From Polaromonas sp. JS666 (GTDB taxonomy: Bacteria > Pseudomonadota > Gammaproteobacteria > Burkholderiales > Burkholderiaceae_C), in contig NC_007950.1 of NCBI RefSeq assembly GCF_000013865.1, positions 124,001-188,000 of the forward strand: 64,000 nt of DNA. Direction: 5' to 3'. Shown here one piece after another: positions 8,590-15,657 of the stretch. The notes beneath the pieces are model-generated. The model saw only the letters and a list, made by a program, of their open reading frames with translations. It was not told the origin of the DNA and made no database searches. Position numbers and translations under genes: made by a program. The first letter of the stretch is position 1. Each line of letters starts with the position of its first letter.

Positions 8590-9213
8590 CTAGTACTTTT
8601 CGTGGTTCATGAGCGAACGCAGGTGACGAGCTTCATCTGCGTATCTTTTTGCACGACGCACATCGTCCTCGATGGCTTCAATGGCTCGCTGAGACTCGGG
8701 CTCGGTCAGCGACTTTTCGACGTGCCGTACTAGCCCAGACAACGTCCAGGCTGCGATGAGCACCAAGTCTTGAAAGGGCTCGTCGATGTACGCATCGCCC
8801 ACGGGTTTGTTCCGCTTTACGCCGTGCCAACCGGGATTCTTCATGAATGAAGGCGCGCTTTCGCGGCCGAACGACAGGAGGTAGCCGTGGACTAGGCTGT
8901 TGCGGTACTCGTTCAAGTCCTCGGCAGCGTGCGCAGCGACCTTCAGGATGGCGTTGCACTTGTCGCTCACCTTGGGGTTGCCCTCACCGAGACGCTTGAA
9001 CTGGTCTTCTGACTTCATCTTTTCGGTAAACGGCCGTAACCCGTTGACGTCAGTCTCCGTCAGGGTCCAAAGCGCACGCTCCAGCGTAGTCTCGAACAGG
9101 CCATAGGTCACGATAAACGCGCCGATGAGCATCAACCGTTCGGGTGTGAGGCCGAGGCTGAGCAAGCGCGCTTGGACATCGAGCGATTTGGCTGGGTAGT
9201 TGTATGGTGGCAT
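8590..9213 (-). CDS. HEPN-like protein with RNSLVH motif
   Basis: The start is placed at 9213, where GGGAG precedes ATG; a longer frame upstream lacks a site. The protein of 207 aa is helical and contains LNEYRNSLVHG near residues 100-110, which fits the R-x4-H signature of HEPN RNases (here RN-x3-H). A C-terminal helical tail is rich in Arg and Glu. HEPN proteins are frequent toxins and abortive-infection effectors on mobile elements, but the motif is short and the fold is inferred. No antitoxin nucleotidyltransferase lies next to it. Confidence 0.5.
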   Translation of the reverse strand: MPPYNYPAKSLDVQARLLSLGLTPERLMLIGAFIVTYGLFETTLERALWTLTETDVNGLRPFTEKMKSEDQFKRLGEGNPKVSDKCNAILKVAAHAAEDLNEYRNSLVHGYLLSFGRESAPSFMKNPGWHGVKRNKPVGDAYIDEPFQDLVLIAAWTLSGLVRHVEKSLTEPESQRAIEAIEDDVRRAKRYADEARHLRSLMNHEKY

Positions 9214-9300
9214 GTGGCTCCCTTGGGTCTTGTTGTTGTGGACGTCCGAGCGTAACAATACCGGCTCTAAAGCCGGCGGTGCAAGGAAATGGCTCGCCAA

Positions 9301-9787
9301 GTGAGCTTCCGCGTCACCAGCCCTCCTGTGCTGGCCTACCCCTCTCCCCCGGTTGCAGCAAATAGAGCACCTTGCCGAAGTGTCCTGTATCCTTTTAAAA
9401 AATTAGGGAGAGATGCATGAAACCGAACCACTGCCACCATAGTCGTCGTAAAAAATGAAGACAGTCATCCAACATGCTTGGGAGAACCTCGCAAACACGC
9501 TCCGTCTTTATGTAGAAAGCCAGATGGGCTTCAATGACCTGTACGCGGTCGACAGACCCGATGCGGTCCGGTAGTGGTGATCGAGGCGATTCGAGAAACA
9601 GAGTGACAAAGGATCCATTCAAACCGGCTTGATCAATTGTCACTTTGAGCTAATCTGCATCATCAATAGCACAGAATGTGTCTCATGAAACTCTCAACAG
9701 TTTCCCCGTCGGGCACTGAGTACAGTTTGAGTTATTGTCACAGGCGCCTTTCGGCTTAAATTCTTGTCTACAACTTGGAGAACTCTT
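9301..9787. other. 487-bp intergenic region, no supported gene
   Basis: The stretch lies between the start region of the HEPN-like gene and the lipoprotein gene. It has lower GC than its neighbours. A minus-strand frame at 9395-9643 lacks a ribosome site and domain features. The rightward promoter of the lipoprotein gene should lie near its right end, but I could not place it. Confidence 0.4.
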
Positions 9788-10108
9788 TTGAAATTTCGTA
9801 GCATCCTCGCTTTGTCCGCCCTTTCCGCTGTTGTCGTTCTGAGCACCGGCTGCGCAAGCCAGCTTCTGTCCGATGAGCGCCTTACCAACAACACGGCCCA
9901 AACTCTGGGCGTGCCAGCTGGTGATGTGACCGTGAGCAACCGTCAGGAACAAGGTACCAACACGACGTACACCGCCAAAACCAGGGCCGGCGTCGAATAC
10001 AGCTGTTCGGTCAACGGCGGCGGCATCCTGGCGGCCGGCATGGTTCAAGGTGCCCAATGCGCCAAAAAAGGCGAGGCCCTCAAGCCAAACCGTCCTTTTG
10101 GCAAGTAA
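9788..10108 (+). CDS. small lipoprotein (TTG start)
   Basis: A GGAG at 9777-9780 is correctly spaced from a TTG at 9788, which opens a classic lipoprotein signal: a basic start (LKFRS), a hydrophobic core and the lipobox LSTGC with Cys at about residue 22. The mature part is about 85 residues with VTVSNRQEQGTNTTYTAKT and a second pair of Cys. It should sit in the cell envelope. No family is recognised. It is monocistronic and followed by a hairpin at 10210-10257. Confidence 0.7.
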   Translation: MKFRSILALSALSAVVVLSTGCASQLLSDERLTNNTAQTLGVPAGDVTVSNRQEQGTNTTYTAKTRAGVEYSCSVNGGGILAAGMVQGAQCAKKGEALKPNRPFGK

Positions 10109-10209
10109 TTTCGGCGCCAGGCCTCGGCATGCTTAAGGTATGCTGGCCGTTATGCTGGCTCGTTTACAAAGATCTGGGCTTTCGCCCTGTCACCGGCTAC
10201 CTGAATCAC

Positions 10210-10257
10210 AAACCCAAAAGGCCACCGATCCGTGAGGAAAGGTGGCCTTGAGGGTTT
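10210..10257 (+). terminator. hairpin terminator after lipoprotein gene
   Basis: AAACCC and AAGGCCACC on the left pair with GGTGGCCTT and GGGTTT on the right around a 14-base loop. A long stem ends in a short T-rich side. It lies between convergent genes and could serve both. Confidence 0.6.
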
Positions 10258-10268
10258 CAAATATAGCC

Positions 10269-10293
10269 AGTGGAGTTCGAATGGAACTCCACT
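10269..10293 (-). terminator. perfect 10-bp hairpin just after gene 10297-10881
   Basis: AGTGGAGTTC pairs with GAACTCCACT around a 5-base loop, 3 bases past the stop of the leftward gene. On the minus strand it is followed by only a weak T stretch. It may be a terminator or a mRNA-stabilising end. Confidence 0.5.
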
Positions 10294-10296
10294 AGC

Positions 10297-10881
10297 TCAT
10301 AGCTTCATGTCACGCACTGCTTGCGCCCAGGAACGGCTCCACAGTAGAGACTGGCTGGAACTGCGAACATCCACTTCAGTTCCTGTAACAGCGGTGAAGG
10401 CCATGGCCATCACCATGTTGGCATCGACGAAGTCGTGGCTGTGACAGATGCCAGGATCTGTTTCGGCCTTATTGAGCGCAACTATCTGCAGGTACACATC
10501 GTCACCGACCTTGCTGCGAAGTGCGGTCACAAACTGTTTTGCGAGGTCGGCGACCGTTTGGTTGTCGAATTCGATTTCGAGGACCGATCGTCCTTCAGGG
10601 CCTGAGGCGCCGGCTTCCACTGCAGCGCAGGCGTCGTCGACCGTGGTGCGATCATTCGGCGAAATGGTTGGGAGCAGCTGGTGCCCATCCGAGGTGGCTT
10701 TGAATTCCGAACATTCCTGAACGTATCCATCACCATCCTCGCTTCTAGGCCAGCTCAGAGAGCAGCCGCTCAGCTCACCTGGCACATACTGGAAGTTCTT
10801 ACACGTGGCGCAGAGGTCGTCGTCACTGACGGATTTGACTCCCCCAGAGAACGCGATCGGCCTCAATGGGTTGTTGACCAT
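10297..10881 (-). CDS. hypothetical protein, last gene of leader-linked cluster (194 aa)
   Basis: A ribosome site AGGAG lies 7 bases before the ATG, directly after a copy of the structured RNA module. The N-terminal 60 residues contain a Cys set (LCATCKNF, SGCSLS, QECSEF), which suggests a small zinc-binding domain. The remainder is an alpha/beta region with ICHSHDFVDANMV. No family is recognised. It is the most downstream gene of the 15.1 to 10.3 kb leftward cluster and ends at a hairpin. Confidence 0.6.
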   Translation of the reverse strand: MVNNPLRPIAFSGGVKSVSDDDLCATCKNFQYVPGELSGCSLSWPRSEDGDGYVQECSEFKATSDGHQLLPTISPNDRTTVDDACAAVEAGASGPEGRSVLEIEFDNQTVADLAKQFVTALRSKVGDDVYLQIVALNKAETDPGICHSHDFVDANMVMAMAFTAVTGTEVDVRSSSQSLLWSRSWAQAVRDMKL

Positions 10882-10940
10882 TTTTCTATCTCCTGATGAA
10901 TGGAGAGCACCGGCCCGATTGGGCAGTACCCGCCGGGTTG
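10882..10940 (-). promoter_or_regulatory. structured RNA module A (intercistronic)
   Basis: On the minus strand an outer arm GGGTAC pairs, with G-U wobbles, to GTGCTC and encloses GCCC/GGGC. It is followed by the AGGAG of the next gene. It begins 6 bases past the stop of the 10947-11189 gene. The pairing scheme is the same as in modules at 11190, 11760, 38723, 39181 and 39614, although individual bases differ. Confidence 0.6.
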
Positions 10941-10946
10941 ATGAGT

Positions 10947-11189
10947 TCAGATCCCGTAGTGGGACCTGACAAGGCGTCGCCGTTCGGCGAACGGGCGCCC
11001 GTGCGTTACTTCGATTGGTGCCCGTGCAACGAGCTGCCGCAAGGCTGCTGCGCGCACGCGCGGGTGGTAGTCAGCACTTGACCGCGCTATGCGGATCAGG
11101 TGGTAGACGGGCAAGACTTCTGTGGCACGGAGGTGGCCAAAGAAGCGCTGTCGTTTTTCGCTCGCGAGAACACGTTGGGTCGACAACAT
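10947..11189 (-). CDS. small Arg-rich hypothetical protein (80 aa)
   Basis: The start is set to 11189, where an AGGAG is suitably spaced just upstream. An earlier in-frame codon would lie inside the RNA module and is rejected. The product is very basic, with many Arg and His, and could bind nucleic acid (inference). No family is recognised. It sits between two copies of the structured module, so its translation probably depends on it. Confidence 0.5.
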   Translation of the reverse strand: MLSTQRVLASEKRQRFFGHLRATEVLPVYHLIRIARSSADYHPRVRAAALRQLVARAPIEVTHGRPFAERRRLVRSHYGI

Positions 11190-11251
11190 TTCCCTATCTC
11201 CTGGTATGGAGAGCACCGGCCCGGTGGGCATCGAGTGCCCGTCCGGGTGGT
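11190..11251 (-). promoter_or_regulatory. structured RNA module B (intercistronic)
   Basis: On the minus strand GGGCAC pairs with GTGCTC and encloses GCCC-ACC-GGGC; an AGGAG follows. The 5' side carries the conserved ACCCGGACGGGC shared with the other modules. It starts about 10 bases past the stop of gene 11262-11759. Confidence 0.65.
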
Positions 11252-11261
11252 TTTGGTAGAT

Positions 11262-11759
11262 CTATCGGGTGGACAACACCAAGGTGTTGTGGCCCACGAG
11301 TGTGTACACGCCACGACTGTTTTGTGTAATGCGTCCATTTCCGCGACGTACAGCAGCTCGCATCAATCGCAGGCCTGCCGCGGCTTCGCTTCGGGCAATA
11401 CGATACGGTGCTGATTCGCGTCCGTTGAATGCGTCGTAATGGTCTGGTTTGGAAACGACCGGAAGCCTTTTCTCCAGTTTCCGACCTGCATCGGGCATCG
11501 CATTGGTGATGGATGGGCCACCCGCTACAGAACGTGACAGCTGAGATGGGTTCACTGGAAACCACCAGGCATCCTTATCAAGATATACGAACCGACCGTA
11601 CTCCACCGAGGGCGCGAACCCAGTGACAAGCTTGTTGTGGAATTTCGCGCCGTAATCATTCGTGAAAGTCACCACGTCACCGACATTGAATTCACACGGC
11701 ACCGGTGGCGTGTCTTGCAAATCCGTCGCTTGTGGGTATTTAGGCTGCTTCATCAGCAT
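11262..11759 (-). CDS. hypothetical protein downstream of full-length RNA leader (165 aa)
   Basis: The ATG at 11759 follows TAGGAGATC at good spacing. The N-terminal half has an SH3-like, KOW-like composition (VPCEFNVGDVVTFTNDYGAKFHNKLVTGF), and the C-terminal half is basic. No named family is recognised. It is the first gene after the long leader (module C) and is followed by two more genes, each with a short module, so the three form a sub-operon 11759 to 10297. Confidence 0.6.
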   Translation of the reverse strand: MLMKQPKYPQATDLQDTPPVPCEFNVGDVVTFTNDYGAKFHNKLVTGFAPSVEYGRFVYLDKDAWWFPVNPSQLSRSVAGGPSITNAMPDAGRKLEKRLPVVSKPDHYDAFNGRESAPYRIARSEAAAGLRLMRAAVRRGNGRITQNSRGVYTLVGHNTLVLSTR

Positions 11760-11905
11760 TTTCTGATCTCCTATTGAATGGAGAGCACTGCCTGCATGGG
11801 CAGATGGTGCCCGTCCGGGTTGGTGTTAGCTTGAACCTCAATCGGTGCAAACTCAGGCGCTATAACGCAGCGCGAGCGGTGTTGAACAGGGTGATTCTAA
11901 TCCTG
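11760..11905 (-). ncRNA. structured RNA module C, full-length form with three hairpins
   Basis: Minus-strand order: hairpin P1 (GCGCT/AGCGC, loop GCGTTAT) at 11857-11873, P2 (TTGcACC with GGTtCAA) at 11831-11850, then P3 (GGGCAC/GTGCTC) enclosing a TGCC/GGCA hairpin at 11783-11812, then the ribosome site. The copy at 39614-39746 keeps the same three hairpins, with P1 changed on both arms to GCACT/AGTGC. That paired change is evidence for selection on RNA structure. A TAGAAT box just upstream in both copies may be a -10 element. Confidence 0.65.
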
Positions 11906-12025
11906 GAACGAAGCTGCCAGAAGAATTTCGGAAAAATCAAAAAAACGGCACCGCCAGGGTGTCTGGTGCGCGACCGGGTTTATTCCTCATGGGTCAATAT
12001 TCAAGCGGCGCCGACACCTTGGCCT

Positions 12026-12559
12026 TTAATCGATCCAACGCGGGCGCTGCTCACCCGGTTTGACGTCTATGGGCCCTCGGTCGCTCCAAGCCTGACGGTG
12101 AACCTCGATCAGGTGCCTTGCCATCGTCTCGCCGTCTTGCGCGCCGACTTGTACGCGCAAACGGTGCTTTGCAGGTACGCCGAAGCGCCGCACATCGATA
12201 GTAAAGCTGACATCCCGGTAACCTGGCGCGTTCCCATACGTGATCAAGTCGGCGATCACGTCCACATCTCCGTCCGCTGCAGACAACGTGGATAGCGCGG
12301 ACTCATCGCGGGCTGTCTTTGCCACGACTGCTAGTGTCGCGTTTGCTTGGTCAATCATCTTGGCTGCTACTGGGACCAGCGCCGCCCACTCAGGCCCGAT
12401 ACGATCAAGCGCCTGGGGAATTGTGTACCCCAAGTTTGCCAGCCAGTCTGAACGATTCAACACAAGTGCGGCGGCAAGGGCTTCCCCCGTGGAAAGCATG
12501 TTGATTCCGCCTGCCGCGGCATCGCGTGTCTTCATTAGCAAATGCTCGATTTCCGACAT
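12026..12559 (-). CDS. hypothetical protein after TIR gene (177 aa)
   Basis: It starts 21 bases past the TIR gene stop with AAGGA before the ATG, so it is translated from the same message. The N-terminal half is helical (EHLLMKTRDAAAGGINMLSTGEALAAALVL), and the C-terminal half has a beta-rich segment VSFTIDVRRFGVPAKHRLRVQV. No family is recognised. Tight coupling to a TIR gene makes it a candidate partner or regulator (inference). Confidence 0.6.
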   Translation of the reverse strand: MSEIEHLLMKTRDAAAGGINMLSTGEALAAALVLNRSDWLANLGYTIPQALDRIGPEWAALVPVAAKMIDQANATLAVVAKTARDESALSTLSAADGDVDVIADLITYGNAPGYRDVSFTIDVRRFGVPAKHRLRVQVGAQDGETMARHLIEVHRQAWSDRGPIDVKPGEQRPRWID

Positions 12560-12580
12560 ATTGTTTTCCTTGAGGGTTAG

Positions 12581-13282
12581 CTAGAGAGCAACAAGCTCGG
12601 CGATTTTTGCCGCGACCACCGCCATTGAATCTTCTGCAGTGTCCAGGCCGCTTCGGGAGGCGAGCATGGCGCTGACATTGCGGAGATCGTCATACGTCGT
12701 GTTGTGCACAATGGGAACGAGCTGGTTACGCGCCAGGAGTGCCGAAAGCTCTTTGTCGGCGATGCCCTCCTGCGGGAGGCGGCGCAGCAGCGCAGGGGTC
12801 ACCAGCACAAGCCCGATACGCGAATTCGTTAAGCCCTTGTCGATGGCGCGCATCATCGGCACGCCGAGGCCAAGGTCCTTCTCGCTGAACCAGACTTTGA
12901 CGCCAGCCACCACGAGCAAATCGTGCAGCTCCTTGGCGGCCCCCTGCCGGTCGTCCCACGCGTGGCACAGGAAAACGTCACGAAGGTCAGGTTGCGCCGC
13001 TGCACGCGTCTCAATGGTTTGGCGGATTGGCGTGAGCGACTGCACTTGGGCAGACGTGTACGACACGGACGAACCTGCTCTCGACCAGCGCGGCTTTGAG
13101 CTACTGCTGGACCTGCCGCCGCCGCTATAGCCACCCCCGGTGCTGCCCGACGAGGAGTAGGACGATCCGTAGCCGCCGCCATAACCGCCATATCTGTAGC
13201 TGCTGCGGGAACTGCATGCAGGGCAGGCCGCCGCCGCCGCCGAAGAGTTGTGTCCACGTACTGGTGCTGTGCATCTAGCCAT
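12581..13282 (-). CDS. TIR-domain protein with Cys-containing N-terminus and Gly/Ser/Tyr linker (233 aa)
   Basis: The start is at 13282, where AGGAGG lies 8 bases upstream. Residues 1-25 hold one Cys near the start and a CPAC, possibly a small zinc site. Residues about 26-65 are a low-complexity Gly/Ser/Tyr linker. Residues about 99-233 are a TIR domain: DVFLCHAWDD at the first strand, VKVWFSEKDLGLG at the BB-loop region, and ADKELSALL with a Glu near residue 178 at the position of the catalytic Glu in NAD-cleaving TIR proteins. Bacterial TIR proteins often deplete or convert NAD during phage defence, and the linker suggests a flexible or phase-separating tether (inference). It lies mid-operon. 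Confidence 0.8.
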   Translation of the reverse strand: MARCTAPVRGHNSSAAAAACPACSSRSSYRYGGYGGGYGSSYSSSGSTGGGYSGGGRSSSSSKPRWSRAGSSVSYTSAQVQSLTPIRQTIETRAAAQPDLRDVFLCHAWDDRQGAAKELHDLLVVAGVKVWFSEKDLGLGVPMMRAIDKGLTNSRIGLVLVTPALLRRLPQEGIADKELSALLARNQLVPIVHNTTYDDLRNVSAMLASRSGLDTAEDSMAVVAAKIAELVAL

Positions 13283-13386
13283 CTCGTTTTCCTCCTGGTG
13301 CCGCCTATCTGACGGTCGTTGTGTGCGGAATGCACTGGGAAACTCGGCCCGCCGGGCTTCACGGTGGAATCTACAGGTTTCCTTCA
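13283..13386 (-). promoter_or_regulatory. type-2 structured leader before TIR gene
   Basis: This 104-base gap has a GCCC/GGGC hairpin at 13347-13357, then GTGC-ATTCC-GCAC at 13323-13335, then the AGGAGG of the TIR gene. The gap before the gene at 14454-14855 is also exactly 104 bases and repeats the same elements in the same order, including an AGTGCA-TCCGCACAC core. Confidence 0.55.
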
Positions 13387-13947
13387 TCAATCATCGTTGG
13401 GGGTCAGCAGCACAAGTGCATGCCTGTTGGGGTCAACGGATTCACCCAGCATGCCGGCCACACTACCAGTCAACCCCAATGCCTTGAGATTCGCGTCCGT
13501 AGGGTCGAGCGGATAAACTGCCTGGGCGAGCCGCATGCCATACGGCTGGTTCTGCATGCCTTCAGTCGGCGTGAACATCAACCCAAGCGCAGAAACCGCC
13601 TGCACATAGGCTCTCACTGTCGGATCGCGTGGCGAGTCCATGGGGGTGTTGTGCCAGGAAAGATCGTGCCGCCAGCCACTACGGTCCTCTCCAGACCAAT
13701 CAGTTGCCGTCAGGATGCTTTCAAGCATCTCATCCGAAACAGGCAGAGGCAGAATATACGCCCGCAGGGTTCCACAGCTCATGCCGTCAACTTGTTCATC
13801 AATTTCAAGCCAGTGGTGCTGGGAGCTTGCCGAGGAGGCGGGGACGCTATAAGACAGAAAAGCCAGGATGCCTGACTTGGTAGAACCCGATCCATTGCCG
13901 GGGTAGCCGCCACCAAAAAGCCACCCATCAACTGTGCTCAGCGACAT
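13387..13947 (-). CDS. hypothetical protein (186 aa)
   Basis: It begins 6 bases past the stop of the upstream gene with AAGG before ATG and lies directly before the type-2 leader of the TIR gene. The protein is Ser/Gly-rich at the N-terminus (DGWLFGGGYPGNGSGSTKSG) and acidic in the middle, with no signal peptide. I recognise no family. Membership in the leftward cluster is clear from spacing. Confidence 0.6.
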   Translation of the reverse strand: MSLSTVDGWLFGGGYPGNGSGSTKSGILAFLSYSVPASSASSQHHWLEIDEQVDGMSCGTLRAYILPLPVSDEMLESILTATDWSGEDRSGWRHDLSWHNTPMDSPRDPTVRAYVQAVSALGLMFTPTEGMQNQPYGMRLAQAVYPLDPTDANLKALGLTGSVAGMLGESVDPNRHALVLLTPNDD

Positions 13948-13953
13948 GACTCT

Positions 13954-14436
13954 TTACCTTGAACTGGTCGTGTTAGTGGGTGCGGGTGGCGATGATCGCC
14001 GCAGCGTGCGCGTCAGCGCTTTCGCCGGCGCGCCAGGCATCGAGAGCAGCGTCCATCGAATAGCCGTCCTCGATTGGAGTACAACGTTTCCGAGAGCGCG
14101 AGCAACAGAATCAGGCACGCCCTTCGGATTCCGAGCCGTTGCGCCTTCGATCCATACTTCCGGCCAAAATCCAGCCATGTTGCTATTCACACTGGGGATG
14201 CCGAAATACAGACCGGTTGGTCCAACTCTATCCAGTGCCACACTGCATTCGCGCTGCAACTCATGGGTGCGGCTACGGATGCTGCCGAACTTAGCGACGA
14301 TATTGTTGGCCTTTGCACGTATAGACTGCCCGGCGATTGGGTCGAGCGCTTCCAAACAGGCAATATGCGCTTCACAGTGACTAACGCAGTCGAAATTCAC
14401 GTATTCATGAACCAGACCCGGCTTGACGACTTTCAT
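13954..14436 (-). CDS. hypothetical protein (160 aa)
   Basis: The start at 14436 is chosen because GAGG is spaced 7 bases upstream; an earlier ATG at 14457 overlaps the preceding gene. The N-terminal half has several Cys and His (FDCVSHCEAHIACLEAL), and the C-terminus is basic and Ser/Thr-rich. No family is recognised. It is co-directional with and 17 bases from the TcpQ-like gene. Confidence 0.55.
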   Translation of the reverse strand: MKVVKPGLVHEYVNFDCVSHCEAHIACLEALDPIAGQSIRAKANNIVAKFGSIRSRTHELQRECSVALDRVGPTGLYFGIPSVNSNMAGFWPEVWIEGATARNPKGVPDSVARALGNVVLQSRTAIRWTLLSMPGAPAKALTRTLRRSSPPAPTNTTSSR

Positions 14437-14453
14437 AATGCTTTCCTCGATGT

Positions 14454-14855
14454 TCAAAGTGATTTCGGACAGGCCGGCTGTCCGCGCGACCGGATCACGA
14501 CTGCCACCTTGCCTGTTGAGAAGCTGCAGGCGAAGTAGCCGATGTCTTTCGGGCCTGGGGCACCATCTTTGTCAACGGCAACCGTGCTCAGCGTGTTGAG
14601 CAGCCGATCCACCGCGTTCGTCATCGAGGTTGCGCCATTCAACTTCGCCGCAGAATTGAGGCCAGCGGCATCCAAGATAGGGAAGTCAGCGGCAGCCTCC
14701 CACTTGGCATGCCGACCTTCAGATTGAGCCCAGCGTTCCACCAACGCGGAAAGTGACTTGTCCTGCGAATTAACCGTCCAGGCAGCGTTTTGGGCTTGCG
14801 CGATCGCAGAGAGTGACAACATGGCCGCAGCCAAGAATGTGAATTTTGATTTCAT
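14454..14855 (-). CDS. exported TcpQ-domain-like protein (133 aa)
   Basis: An AAGGA precedes the ATG at 14855. Residues 1-21 form a signal peptide ending AIAQA. The following segment (AAWTVNSQDKSLSALVERWA...HAKWEAAADFPI) matches the pattern of the TcpQ/PilL C-terminal domain, found in type IVb pilus and conjugation proteins that bind the outer-membrane secretin. The protein is short, essentially one such domain, and carries two Cys near its end (FACSF, QPACP). A role in pilus assembly is inferred from the family only. Confidence 0.6.
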   Translation of the reverse strand: MKSKFTFLAAAMLSLSAIAQAQNAAWTVNSQDKSLSALVERWAQSEGRHAKWEAAADFPILDAAGLNSAAKLNGATSMTNAVDRLLNTLSTVAVDKDGAPGPKDIGYFACSFSTGKVAVVIRSRGQPACPKSL

Positions 14856-14959
14856 TGATTTATCCTTGTTGATGAGTTTTTCTTCTTGGCGCCGCCTCCA
14901 TGGAGGTCGGTGTGCGGACTGCACTGAAAAGCCCGGCACGCCAGGCTTCTCGGTTCGGT
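14856..14959 (-). promoter_or_regulatory. type-2 structured leader before TcpQ-like gene
   Basis: It is 104 bases long, as is the copy at 13283-13386. AAGCC...GGCTT arms at 14929-14948, GTGC-AGTCC-GCAC at 14912-14924 and a CCTCC/GGAGG hairpin are visible before the ribosome site. The two copies share a core but differ around it. Confidence 0.5.
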
Positions 14960-15067
14960 CTACTTCAGCTCGGCCACCACTTTGTTACCTTTGAGCGTGA
15001 CAACCACCAGAACACTTCGCGTCTGCTCTGCGTTTGCTACCGTGTAGGCCAAGAGGGCAAATTTCAT
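14960..15067 (-). CDS. small ORF, 35 aa, first cistron of cluster
   Basis: It is the first reading frame after the promoter at 15101-15129. GAGG lies 4 bases before the ATG. The product MKFALLAYTVANAEQTRSVL... ends in NKVVAELK and reads like a small beta-hairpin protein. It stops right before the type-2 leader. It may be a real small protein or a leader peptide; position and ribosome site are the evidence. Confidence 0.5.
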   Translation of the reverse strand: MKFALLAYTVANAEQTRSVLVVVTLKGNKVVAELK

Positions 15068-15100
15068 TCTGCCTCTTCAACTGTTTGTTCAGTTGGCTTT

Positions 15101-15129
15101 AGTATATATCCCCAATGGGGATATATCAA
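15101..15129 (-). promoter_or_regulatory. promoter with palindromic operator in the spacer
   Basis: On the minus strand TTGATA (15124-15129) and TATACT (15101-15106) are separated by exactly 17 bases. The spacer and flanks form the palindrome TATATCCCC-ATT-GGGGATATA. This is a near-consensus sigma-70 promoter that a dimeric repressor could block. It fires leftward into the 15.07 to 10.3 kb cluster. The HTH gene whose stop overlaps the -35 box is an obvious candidate regulator (inference). Confidence 0.75.
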
Positions 15130-15368
15130 GAACTATTTGAAACTTTCTTTTTAACCCGCTCGTGGACTGCCTTCAACTTCTCATGGGCGAGGATTTCTCG
15201 CACCAAATTCCAGATCGTCTCGTCCATCGTGCGGAAGTCCTTGGACTCCCCTGGAAGCAGCCACTTGTCCAGGGTGCGCCTGGCGCACCCCAGGCGAGCG
15301 CAGAACGCATCGCGGGTCATTCCAAGCTCACCCATCGCAGACCGAAGAAATTCCTGCTGCGTGCTCAT
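15126..15368 (-). CDS. small HTH-type protein downstream of higA (80 aa)
   Basis: The start ATG at 15368 overlaps the higA stop (ATGA), so it is the third gene of the higBA unit. Residues about 8-40 ([32 protein letters not shown]) form an XRE-like helix-turn-helix; the tail is basic and helical. It may bind the palindrome immediately downstream. A third HTH gene in a higBA operon is uncommon but not unknown. Confidence 0.65.
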   Translation of the reverse strand: MSTQQEFLRSAMGELGMTRDAFCARLGCARRTLDKWLLPGESKDFRTMDETIWNLVREILAHEKLKAVHERVKKKVSNSS

Positions 15369-15649
15369 GCGAATTGAGCTGCCATCCGGCGAATCTTCGG
15401 GCGCTTCATCTTTCCTGCCTGGTAGAGGTCGTACTGCATCTGCATACCGGCCCACAGTTCAGCACTGGTGCCAAAGGCATCGCCCAGCCGATAAGCCATG
15501 TCAGGGGAAATTCCAGACGATCCCGTCACCACGCGGGAGAGCGTGACCCGGTTTACACCCAACTGCAAAGCGGCCTCAGTCACAGTAATTTCACCCAAAT
15601 ACTCCCGAAGGACTTCGCCTGGGTGCGGCGGATTGTGCATGCGAGTCAT
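15365..15649 (-). CDS. higA: HigA-family antitoxin
   Basis: The sequence opens with the HigA/VapI hallmark [14 protein letters not shown], followed by an XRE helix-turn-helix ([21 protein letters not shown]) and the family motif [24 protein letters not shown]. The length (94 aa) is normal. It lies 8 bases after higB, the usual toxin-first order, and overlaps a third HTH gene. HigA neutralises HigB and represses the shared promoter; the GTAGC/GCTAC inverted repeat in that promoter is the likely operator. Confidence 0.9.
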   Translation of the reverse strand: MTRMHNPPHPGEVLREYLGEITVTEAALQLGVNRVTLSRVVTGSSGISPDMAYRLGDAFGTSAELWAGMQMQYDLYQAGKMKRPKIRRMAAQFA

Positions 15650-15657
15650 ATCAAACC

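Noticed and set aside
9395..9643. Leftward 82-codon frame in the gap before the lipoprotein gene
   Set aside because: GTG start without a ribosome site, and no domain or neighbour support.
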